A stretch of DNA of 64,000 nucleotides, taken from SpSt-333 sp964371615. Its GTDB lineage: Bacteria; Bacteroidota; Ignavibacteria; UBA10030; UBA8401. The notes below the pieces were generated by a model. That model was not told where the DNA came from. It did no database searches and saw only the letters and a list, made by a program, of their open reading frames with translations. Positions 26,340-33,971 of this stretch are shown here, piece after piece. Location of the stretch: NCBI GenBank assembly GCA_964371615.1, contig CAYJMS010000007.1, forward strand, positions 1-64,000, in the 5' to 3' direction. Position 1 is the stretch's first letter, and each line of letters starts with the position of its first letter. The translations under genes and the position numbers were made by a program.

Positions 26340-27540
26340 GAGTATATACTTCTTTTCTCCGAACGGTGGTTTGCATTCTACCGTCATAAAATTCGATTAC
26401 TGCATCGTGTTTTTCCTGTATGAGTGCCGCACTGGGGATGAATTTTCCGTTTTGTTTCACTATTGCATAACCCCGCCGCAACGTGAGCATGGGGTCTAAT
26501 AGGTTTATCCTGCCGGAAAGAAGATGAAACCGATGGTGATTCGATTGAAGATTAATCTGTGTGCTGTGTTCGAGTCTACGAATCATTTCATCCGCACGCT
26601 GGCTTTTTTGCCTAAGAAGGTCCTGCGGTTTGTTGAATGAATAACTGTGTATGAGATGCTCTATGGATAGTCTCTGCGAAGCAATTACATGCGCCATGGT
26701 ATTGGACATAGTATAGCAAATATTGCCTATAAGTTCAATGAGTTCATTTTTGTCCTTCACCGCTAATTCTGCCGCAGCGGAAGGAGTTGGAGCACGTAAA
26801 TCCGCAACAAAATCGCTAATGCTGAAATCTATTTCATGTCCTACTGCACTGATAATCGGTATCACCGATGCAAAGATGGAGCGGGCAACAATTTCTTCGT
26901 TGAAAGCCCAAAGATCTTCCAAAGAGCCTCCACCACGGCCAACAATAATGACGTCGACGGTTTGGTTTTGATTGAGTGCTTCGATAGCCCCGACGATCTC
27001 TTCCGCTGCCCCTATTCCCTGCACCTTAACAGGGACCACGATCACCTCGACGGCGGGCATTCTCCGTGTTAGTACTGATAAAACATCATGGAGAGCCGCT
27101 CCCGTCGGTGAAGTGACTATGCCGATTCTGACCGGGAAAAGGGGAATTGGTTTCTTGTGATCGGAATTGAATAATCCTTCCGCTTGAAGTTTTTGCTTTA
27201 ACCGCTCAAATGCCAATTGAAGTTCGCCGACTCCTAATGGCTGAAGGTGAATACAATCGAGTTGGTAATTTCCTCGAGGTTCATAGACAGAGACGGATCC
27301 TCGAGCAATTACTTTCATTCCATCGGTCGGTTTGAAAAGTAATTGTTGTACACGATTCCTCCACATAACGCATGATATCTGCGCCCCGTCATCCTTGAGC
27401 GTAAAATATGCATGGCCGGAAGAATGCAATTTAAAATTCGACAATTCCCCCTGCACCATAATATTCGAAAAGCCGAGTTCCAATACCCCTTTGATCTGCC
27501 GGGTCAGTTCGGAGACGGTTTTTATATTATTTTTTTGCAT
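26320..27540 (-). CDS. xseA: Exodeoxyribonuclease VII large subunit
   Basis: Catalytic subunit of the single-strand-specific exonuclease used in mismatch repair. 406 residues with an N-terminal OB-fold (VQGELSNFKLHSSGHAYFTLKD, residues about 24-46) and the exonuclease domain with IGIVTSPTGAALHDVLSVL, VIIVGRGGGSLEDLWAFNEE and SAVGHEIDFSISDFVADLRAPTPSAAAE. A coiled region and a short C-terminal RGYAIV segment follow. It is the first gene of the 9.7 kb xseA-to-nagA string and divergent from the bshB1-like gene (90-base gap). Confidence 0.96.
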   Translation of the reverse strand: MQKNNIKTVSELTRQIKGVLELGFSNIMVQGELSNFKLHSSGHAYFTLKDDGAQISCVMWRNRVQQLLFKPTDGMKVIARGSVSVYEPRGNYQLDCIHLQPLGVGELQLAFERLKQKLQAEGLFNSDHKKPIPLFPVRIGIVTSPTGAALHDVLSVLTRRMPAVEVIVVPVKVQGIGAAEEIVGAIEALNQNQTVDVIIVGRGGGSLEDLWAFNEEIVARSIFASVIPIISAVGHEIDFSISDFVADLRAPTPSAAAELAVKDKNELIELIGNICYTMSNTMAHVIASQRLSIEHLIHSYSFNKPQDLLRQKSQRADEMIRRLEHSTQINLQSNHHRFHLLSGRINLLDPMLTLRRGYAIVKQNGKFIPSAALIQEKHDAVIEFYDGRMQTTVRRKEVYTHGKKRN

Positions 27541-27630
27541 AGAAGAATATAATCAAAAGAGTGCGAATAATAAAAACCTTACTTATATTAATGTTCAGAC
27601 CGTAACACTTCATCACGAGAAGAGAAATCA

Positions 27631-28347
27631 ATGAAACTCGATGTATTAGCGATAGCCGCACATCCGGACGATATTGAACTTTCCAGCGCAGGGACTGTTG
27701 CCACATTGGTGGCATCAGGAAAGAGCGTTGGAATACTTGACCTTACAGAAGGTGAACTCGGTACGCGAGGCACAAGGGAAACCAGACGACAAGAGGCTGC
27801 CAATGCCGCACAGATACTGGGACTCTCGATGCGTACTAACCTCCATCTTCCCGACGGAAATATCGAAGTATCGACAAAAAACGTCCATACATTGATCCGC
27901 ATAATCAGAGCGTATCAACCGAACCTCCTTTTAATCCCCCATTGGCAGGAGCGTCATCCGGATCATGTCCATGCTCACCATTTGGCAAAGGAAGCATGGT
28001 TTTACAGCGGTTTAGAAAAGATCACAACGCGGTTTAATGGGAAAAAGCAAAGCCCGTTTCGTCCGTACAGATATTTTCATTTCATGCAAAAATATGAATT
28101 CCAACCATCTTTTATCGTTGATGTCTCAAATACCTATCACAAGAAAAAAGAGGCTTTGTCGGCATTTCAATCTCAGTTCCATAATCCTGATAGCAAAGAA
28201 CGAGAGACAATGCTTACCTCTAAACATTTTCTTGAATCAATTTATGCCCGGGATAGGCACTTTGGGAGTCTAATTAATGTTGAGTATGGTGAAGCTTTTT
28301 ATAGCATTGAACCAATCGGTGTTCATTCAATATTTTCAATCATTTAA
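27631..28347 (+). CDS. bshB1: LmbE/PIG-L deacetylase, BshB1-type
   Basis: Zinc-dependent N-acetyl sugar deacetylase. 238 residues with the metal motif AHPDDIEL near residue 10-17, LDLTEGELGTRGT, RTNLHLPDG and HPDHVHAHHLAKEA. This combination is typical of BshB1, which deacetylates GlcNAc-malate in bacillithiol synthesis. No bshA or bshC lies in the window, so the exact role is inferred from family likeness. It starts a two-gene plus-strand unit with the DUF2318 protein 14 bases later. Confidence 0.85.
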   Translation: MKLDVLAIAAHPDDIELSSAGTVATLVASGKSVGILDLTEGELGTRGTRETRRQEAANAAQILGLSMRTNLHLPDGNIEVSTKNVHTLIRIIRAYQPNLLLIPHWQERHPDHVHAHHLAKEAWFYSGLEKITTRFNGKKQSPFRPYRYFHFMQKYEFQPSFIVDVSNTYHKKKEALSAFQSQFHNPDSKERETMLTSKHFLESIYARDRHFGSLINVEYGEAFYSIEPIGVHSIFSII

Positions 28348-28361
28348 AAGGATTATTTGAC

Positions 28362-28997
28362 ATGAATTGTACCCTTTGCGGTGCTTCGGTTTTGGAAAAT
28401 CAAAAATATTGTACCCATTGTGGTAATCCAATTTCTAATACTCACGACAGGCCATCACTCATTGCACCTGTTCGGAAATCATTATTAATCCCAAAATTAC
28501 TTCTGGCAGCAGTGTTTATCACCGGAATTATGTATTTCTCATTTACCCTGACGAGAAACTATCATCCTATTATTGCAGATCAGCCTTCGACCGGTTTTGG
28601 CACTACCCCCGGACAGTCGAAAGTATCCAGCAAAAAGGTGACGGCCAGAATTGATGGTAATGACATCATTATCGATGTTGAGAGCGTCATGTCTATGGGT
28701 CTCGTGCGATTTGAAGATCCCGAAGGAGTCCAAACAGTCCCGATCATTGCTTATATAACTCCCAGAGGTAAGATTGTTACTGCGATGAGTATCAGCGAAT
28801 CATGCCGATCAAATGATTTTTATCTGCAAGGGAATAATATTCATTGTGCTTCCTGCCCTTCGTACTGGCATATGGAAAGTCTCGAAGCATACGCTTGCTG
28901 CCAAAAATATTATCCTGATCCCATACCGAGCACCGTAGAAAGAGGAATACTTCGAATTTCAAAAAGCACCGTTCGGGAGTGGAGAACGCGGATTTAA
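28362..28997 (+). CDS. Zinc-ribbon, single-helix protein with C-terminal DUF2318 cysteine domain
   Basis: 211 residues. An N-terminal zinc ribbon (C-x-x-C near 3-6 and C-x-x-C near 17-20) is followed by a membrane helix (about 43-64) and an outside domain. That domain's last 80 residues match DUF2318: C-R-S near 147, then CASC-P-x-Y-W near 162-168 and a CC near 179, ending in a Tyr-Pro-rich strand. DUF2318 proteins are predicted Fe-S or metal-binding and often go with FTR1-type iron uptake. The window shows no FTR1. Role unknown; a redox or metal task near a thiol-cofactor gene is inference. Confidence 0.75.
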   Translation: MNCTLCGASVLENQKYCTHCGNPISNTHDRPSLIAPVRKSLLIPKLLLAAVFITGIMYFSFTLTRNYHPIIADQPSTGFGTTPGQSKVSSKKVTARIDGNDIIIDVESVMSMGLVRFEDPEGVQTVPIIAYITPRGKIVTAMSISESCRSNDFYLQGNNIHCASCPSYWHMESLEAYACCQKYYPDPIPSTVERGILRISKSTVREWRTRI

Positions 28998-29030
28998 TTG
29001 GTGCTGGTTCATACATCCTGCAGAAATAAA

Positions 29031-29057
29031 AAAACCGAGCATTGCTCGGTTTTTTTA
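29031..29057. terminator. Bidirectional Rho-independent terminator
   Basis: ACCGAGC (29034-29040) pairs with GCTCGGT (29044-29050) around a 3-base loop, with an A-run before and a T-run after. It serves the DUF2318 gene (plus) and ccmF (minus). Confidence 0.9.
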
Positions 29058-29078
29058 TAGTGGCGTCCATATACGGGA

Positions 29079-31391
29079 TCACTTCCAGGATTCATTCCTC
29101 AACGCTTCTTGACTTCTTCGGACGATTGTTATAAGAAATCCAATAATAAGGATAAATGTCCCAATCCACACAAGATTGATGTACGGTTTAATACTCGCCT
29201 CAATCACCAGTGTATCCGCTTTCGGGTCATTCTCCTCTGCATGATTATGGAGACCGTCAACTTTCAAAGTCACACTGGACATCAATTTGTTAGAAGGATT
29301 GGGATTGATTTTGGATATGGTCAGAGATACTCCCGTTGACAATGTCACCGGCACAAATTCAATGTTGTCGCTAGCCATATTTTTCATCAACAGCGTTACC
29401 GATTCTGTTACTCCCTCTTTGGATATCTTCAGTTTTGCCGACAGAGTGCTTTTCTCCACCATATATCCAAGGTAAGATATTTCCATCCCTTCCAATTGGA
29501 CCGGTTCTGTTTCGGTAACGGTAACAAGATCTTCCGAATGACCGCTGCCGCCCGATTCCAGGGATATCGGTGATACATAAAAGTCTTTCGTCAGCAGGTT
29601 CACAACATCGGGATTACGAATTAATGAGCCGCTCTCACCATCCTGAAACATGACCGGCGCAACGATAAATTTCCGTCCTTCTCGCTCGACTTCAACGTTG
29701 AATGCATATCTCCCCCGCTCCATTGGTTGATATCCCACATATTTAAAGACATACCCAAGCGCTTCAACTGACTTTCCTTGTTCAAGGTTGATTGTCTTTG
29801 CATCATCGTATTTTGACGAGGAGACAAATCCGAGGAACATCAACGCAATGCCGATGTGAGTGATCGCGCCGCCTGCCATTTTGGGATTTCCCCGAACAAT
29901 CCTGTACCCCACAAGAAGATTGGTAAACAGAGCAAATGCCGATGCAAAAATAAAGATCAGCATCGAAAGATGCACTGCTCCAAAAAAGTATGTTACGGCA
30001 GTAAATACCAGGGAAAGAATACCGGGAGCGATTAATTGTTTCCCAAGTGTTTCAGATTGGGAATTCTTCCACCAGAGTAATTGTCCCAATCCAGATAAAA
30101 GTGCAATGACAATTCCCAGCGGCAGTGTAGTGGTCACATAATAATTCGGATCGACGGCAGAAGTTTTTCCTTTGATGATGTTTGTGATAATCGGCGAAGA
30201 CGTTCCTATCAGAATAAAAATTGCGGCAAATACGAGAGCTGAAGCACCAAGAAACAATGCAAATTCACGTGAAAGATACGAATGCGATACCGCGGCTACG
30301 GGAATATCCTTCCATCGAGAGACCAATAAACCGAAACCGATGGCGACAAATATTCCAATGACCATCAGCAGCAGCCAATATACCCACATACCGGGATCGA
30401 CGAAAGAATGAACCGATGTCTCTCCCAAAACACCGGAACGAGTCAGAAATGTTGAATACAACACAAGAATAAAGCAGAGCATACTTAAGATAAAATTAGT
30501 CTTGATGTAACTCCCGTTCTTCCGCTGTGCCAACATAGTATGAATTGAAGCAACGCATACCAGCCACGGAACAAGAGACGAATTCTCTACCGGATCCCAG
30601 CCCCAATATCCGCCCCAGCCGAGAGTTTCATACGCCCAATATCCGCCTAATATGATTCCGGTTCCCAGCGCCAGCGAACCAAAGGCGGTCCATGGTGTCG
30701 CGACTTTTATCCAACTGACATAATCGCGCTTTAACATTCCGGCTACGGCGTACGCAAATGGAATCGACATCGAAGTGAATCCAATAAACAAGATCGGAGG
30801 GTGAATGACCATCCAATAATTCTGGAGCAGTGCGTTGAGGCCTTTCCCTTCGACCGGGATCTTTGACCATAATCCCCTTGCCATATCAACCCACATAAAG
30901 TTCATACCATCAGCGGGAGGATTGCCTACCTGTAATAGTTCATTCGGGAACTGTTCCCAAATAAACTTGAAAGGATTCTTAACAACCAGCATTAAAATCA
31001 AAACGGTGAAGATGGCGGAATAGATGAACATAAATTCCGGTTCATATCCCTTTTTAGAAGAATACCGTAAAAGAAATAGGCCAATAATGCCGGTAAATAC
31101 GGCCCACAGAAGAAAACTCCCTTCCTGTCCTGCATACAACGTAGAGATGAGCAGTGATAGCGGAAGATCGGTCGAGCTGTAACTCCATACATAGTAATAT
31201 TGAAATTGATGTGTTAATATCAATGACAACAGCATACCGGCAACCGTCACAATACCGACCACCGAAATGAGATATAACACCCGGGCAATCCGCAGTATTT
31301 CGGGAGATGCTTTCCGATGCTGCATAAAATAAAGAATGGATGCTCCGATAGCAGCGGCGAATGTTATTTTTACGATTATTGATCCGATCAT
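29079..31391 (-). CDS. ccmF: Cytochrome c haem lyase subunit CcmF
   Basis: Large inner-membrane protein that takes haem from holo-CcmE and attaches it to apocytochrome c. 770 residues with about 14-15 membrane helices. The tryptophan-rich haem-handling motif WGGYWGWDPVENSS lies near residues 254-267, and conserved outside His are present. A long periplasmic region (about 520-730) precedes the last helix. It begins 1 base after the ccmE stop. It is the last gene of ccmABCDEF and ends at a shared terminator. Confidence 0.95.
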   Translation of the reverse strand: MIGSIIVKITFAAAIGASILYFMQHRKASPEILRIARVLYLISVVGIVTVAGMLLSLILTHQFQYYYVWSYSSTDLPLSLLISTLYAGQEGSFLLWAVFTGIIGLFLLRYSSKKGYEPEFMFIYSAIFTVLILMLVVKNPFKFIWEQFPNELLQVGNPPADGMNFMWVDMARGLWSKIPVEGKGLNALLQNYWMVIHPPILFIGFTSMSIPFAYAVAGMLKRDYVSWIKVATPWTAFGSLALGTGIILGGYWAYETLGWGGYWGWDPVENSSLVPWLVCVASIHTMLAQRKNGSYIKTNFILSMLCFILVLYSTFLTRSGVLGETSVHSFVDPGMWVYWLLLMVIGIFVAIGFGLLVSRWKDIPVAAVSHSYLSREFALFLGASALVFAAIFILIGTSSPIITNIIKGKTSAVDPNYYVTTTLPLGIVIALLSGLGQLLWWKNSQSETLGKQLIAPGILSLVFTAVTYFFGAVHLSMLIFIFASAFALFTNLLVGYRIVRGNPKMAGGAITHIGIALMFLGFVSSSKYDDAKTINLEQGKSVEALGYVFKYVGYQPMERGRYAFNVEVEREGRKFIVAPVMFQDGESGSLIRNPDVVNLLTKDFYVSPISLESGGSGHSEDLVTVTETEPVQLEGMEISYLGYMVEKSTLSAKLKISKEGVTESVTLLMKNMASDNIEFVPVTLSTGVSLTISKINPNPSNKLMSSVTLKVDGLHNHAEENDPKADTLVIEASIKPYINLVWIGTFILIIGFLITIVRRSQEALRNESWK

Positions 31392-31392
31392 G

Positions 31393-31782
31393 TTATAGAC
31401 TCTTTGTTACTGCTGTACCGTCACCTTCATATTTCGACGGACACTTTGTGAGCACCTCGTTGGCGTGGAAATAACCATCCTTAAAACGGCCTTTGGCGAC
31501 AATTTCGGTTGCAATTTCAAAATTATTCGGTTTCCCACCGTCAAGCACCACTTTACACTCTTTGTTATTGTCATCCACCATATAAAAAGAGAATTGCGAA
31601 GTCGACGAATTGAATTGCGATTCTTTATCCGCGACCCATTTTCCTTTTACCTGGACTTTCTTGTTGACCTTCTCTGCTTTCGCAAAATCCATATACTCGA
31701 CGTTTGTTTCAATAAATGTCATGGCCCCGAAAACCAACGCCGCAACGATGATGACGACTCCGGCTATCACCTTAATGTTCAT
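31393..31782 (-). CDS. ccmE: Haem chaperone CcmE, Cys-type (CxxxY) variant
   Basis: Periplasmic OB-fold haem carrier with an N-terminal membrane anchor (residues about 5-23). 129 residues. In most CcmE proteins haem is bound covalently to His in H-x-x-x-Y; here the same place reads Cys114-Pro-Ser-Lys-Tyr118, in the context NEVLTKC. This is the CxxxY form known from archaea, Desulfovibrio and some other bacteria with a variant System I lacking CcmH. Neither ccmG nor ccmH is present around the cluster. Start supported by AGGAG upstream. Confidence 0.93.
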   Translation of the reverse strand: MNIKVIAGVVIIVAALVFGAMTFIETNVEYMDFAKAEKVNKKVQVKGKWVADKESQFNSSTSQFSFYMVDDNNKECKVVLDGGKPNNFEIATEIVAKGRFKDGYFHANEVLTKCPSKYEGDGTAVTKSL

Positions 31783-31795
31783 ACGATCACTTCTC

Positions 31796-31930
31796 CTATT
31801 TCTTTATTAATTTTTCGATCTTCGTAATCTTCGAATCAAGTCGAAACATGTACAATAAAAAACCGATCCACATCGTCAGTACAACGATCAAGACGACGTA
31901 GAGTTGATTCGTGTGCAGAAATTCTTCCAT
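31796..31930 (-). CDS. ccmD: CcmD-like small membrane protein (44 residues)
   Basis: An open frame of 45 codons from the ATG at 31930 to TAG at 31796. The product starts MEEFLHTNQLYVVLIV. It has one membrane helix (about residues 10-28) and then a basic, charged tail LDSKITKIEKLIKK, which is the usual layout of CcmD. It fits exactly between ccmC (4-base gap) and ccmE (13-base gap), where ccmD belongs. CcmD joins the CcmABC complex and helps release holo-CcmE. Confidence 0.85.
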   Translation of the reverse strand: MEEFLHTNQLYVVLIVVLTMWIGFLLYMFRLDSKITKIEKLIKK

Positions 31931-31934
31931 AATT

Positions 31935-32639
31935 TTACTCTGTTGTATGGTGTTGTTGTTCTAAACGGGCTGTGCGTATACGGAGCGAGTACATCCAAAA
32001 ATATAACATCGTAAATCCGATTAATGAAGCAAAGAATATTGCCAGCATATTCGGCGCCATATTCATTTCCACTACCGGTCCGCTTCCCTGTTCATCACCC
32101 AGTGATCCGGGATGCAGACCGGACATGATTCTCGGCATTACAAACACGAAAAACGGGACCGTCACACCGGCAATGATAGAATATACAGCTGAGAGCGCAC
32201 CTCGTTTTTCGTCCTCCTCAATTGCCGATCGTAACACGAAATAGGCTCCGTAAATCAGCAAAAGAATGAAAATCGAAGTCTCACGCGGATCCCAATTCCA
32301 GAAAGAACCCCAATTGAATTTTGCCCATATGGAGCCAGTAACTGTTGCCAAAATACAGAACATCAGCCCCAATCCTGCGGACGAAACCGACCGTAAATCG
32401 TAATCGGGATTCTTCGTGCGCAGATATTGTATGCCGTAAAACATCGCCATAAAAAATGCCAGCACCGAAGTCCACGCCATCGGAACATGGAAGAAAATAT
32501 TTCGGGCTTTTTCTTCAAGACCGGGGATAAACGGAAACTCGAAAAATCCCTGCGGATTGTTCACCGTTGGTATCGCAATACCGAGTATGATGACGATGGT
32601 CAGCAAGAGAGAGAGAAAAACTTTGAAGAGCATATTCAT
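31935..32639 (-). CDS. ccmC: Haem-handling protein CcmC
   Basis: Six-helix inner-membrane protein that presents haem to CcmE. I start at the ATG at 32639, one base past the ccmB stop, giving 234 residues; the open frame begins at a TTG at 32684 inside ccmB. The tryptophan-rich motif WGSFWNWDPRETSIF lies near residue 105-120, and a conserved His precedes it in FFHVPMAW. The C-terminus is Arg/Glu-rich and cytoplasmic. Confidence 0.94.
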   Translation of the reverse strand: MNMLFKVFLSLLLTIVIILGIAIPTVNNPQGFFEFPFIPGLEEKARNIFFHVPMAWTSVLAFFMAMFYGIQYLRTKNPDYDLRSVSSAGLGLMFCILATVTGSIWAKFNWGSFWNWDPRETSIFILLLIYGAYFVLRSAIEEDEKRGALSAVYSIIAGVTVPFFVFVMPRIMSGLHPGSLGDEQGSGPVVEMNMAPNMLAIFFASLIGFTMLYFWMYSLRIRTARLEQQHHTTE

Positions 32640-32640
32640 A

Positions 32641-33312
32641 CTAGTCATTCCATACAAAATTGAAGAGCAGTACCGATGCAGCAATCATCACGATTGCAAA
32701 AGAGATTAAAATCTGGAAATCCTTCAATGCCTCACTGATAAAAGCCCCTTCGACCGACAGAACTGTTGCACGAATGCATGTCAACAGCAATGGGAGCAGG
32801 ATCGGAAACGACAACACCGGAAACAATGTGCCTTTGGTATTCGCTTTTGCAATAATTGCCGCCAATATAGTCGATGCCCCTGCGAGGCCGATACTGCCCA
32901 AAAGTATCGTAATCCAAAATATCGACTGGGACTGAACGACAAAATCATCGATGATGAACTGATACGCCACTGCAATAAATGCAGATAAAGAACAGATCAA
33001 AACGATGTTATATAACAATTTACCGACATACACATTCGTTGCTTTTGTCAACAGACGAAGTGTGAGTGAAGTTCCACGTTCCTCTTCGGCAACAAAAGTC
33101 CGGGAAAGCCCTGACATGGCGCTGAAAAAGATGATTATCCAAAGCATACCGGAGAGGATCTCATACGGAACGTCATTGTCGCCTAACGAAAATACAACCA
33201 TTGTCAATGTCGTGACGACAAACATCATCAATGCATTCAGCGCATATCGCGTCCGAAATTCCGAGATGATTTCTTTGACAAAAATCTGATAGGGAATCAA
33301 TCCGGTTATCAT
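32641..33312 (-). CDS. ccmB: ABC transporter permease CcmB
   Basis: 223 residues with six membrane helices. It carries the family N-terminal segment FVKEIISEFRTRYALNALMMFVV and FVAEEERGTSLTLRLL near residues 70-90, the coupling segment that contacts CcmA. Together with CcmA it uses ATP to release holo-CcmE from CcmC. It lies 19 bases downstream of ccmA. Confidence 0.93.
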   Translation of the reverse strand: MITGLIPYQIFVKEIISEFRTRYALNALMMFVVTTLTMVVFSLGDNDVPYEILSGMLWIIIFFSAMSGLSRTFVAEEERGTSLTLRLLTKATNVYVGKLLYNIVLICSLSAFIAVAYQFIIDDFVVQSQSIFWITILLGSIGLAGASTILAAIIAKANTKGTLFPVLSFPILLPLLLTCIRATVLSVEGAFISEALKDFQILISFAIVMIAASVLLFNFVWND

Positions 33313-33331
33313 AATGCAAAATAATACTTAT

Positions 33332-33967
33332 TTATCCTATTTCCAATGTATTTAGATCCAGGATCGAATCGGCATACTTGAGATCATGTTCTTCATTCGT
33401 GGCAAAAATCAATGATCCGTTCTGTTTTTGTTCCCGCATCACTTCTCTGACCACGCTTATTCCTTGTTCATCTAAATTTGCCGACGGTTCATCGAGATAA
33501 AGCAGTATCGGTCGGTGCAGCAATGCAGCGCAATATTTCAAGCGCTGCTTCATTCCGGACGAATAATACCGTACCTCCTTCTTCCGGTGCTCATAAATAG
33601 TACATCGCTGCAACAGTTCATCGATATACTTTTGATCAACGGGTAATCCCCGGATTTTGGCAAACAATTGAAGATTCTCTTCACCGGAAAATTCATCGTA
33701 CATATTCAAGTACGGCGAAACCAAACCGATATACGGATACAAATCTTCCATGGAAACCGCCGTAGTATCGACCGTATACTGTATGGTTCCGCGCGACGGA
33801 GTCATTAACCCGCAAAGAATCTTCACCAGTGTCGATTTGCCCGATCCATTCTTACCGGTGATGGCGAAGGACTGGCCGGAAGAAATCTTAAATGTTATTC
33901 CTCCGAACAATGTCTTCCGTGCGAATACGCGTGCAACATTTTCAACCTGAAGTGTTAGTGATCTCAT
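33332..33967 (-). CDS. ccmA: ABC transporter ATP-binding subunit CcmA
   Basis: 211 residues from the ATG at 33967, 4 bases after the stop of the protease gene; an ATG at 34075 would lie deep in that gene. Walker A GKNGSGKST (residues about 38-46), signature YSSGMKQRLKYCAAL and Walker B LYLDEPSANLD are intact. It energises the CcmABCD complex. The signature reads SSGMKQR rather than LSGGQ-R, as in other CcmA-like and drug-ABC subunits. Confidence 0.92.
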   Translation of the reverse strand: MRSLTLQVENVARVFARKTLFGGITFKISSGQSFAITGKNGSGKSTLVKILCGLMTPSRGTIQYTVDTTAVSMEDLYPYIGLVSPYLNMYDEFSGEENLQLFAKIRGLPVDQKYIDELLQRCTIYEHRKKEVRYYSSGMKQRLKYCAALLHRPILLYLDEPSANLDEQGISVVREVMREQKQNGSLIFATNEEHDLKYADSILDLNTLEIG

Positions 33968-33971
33968 TTTA

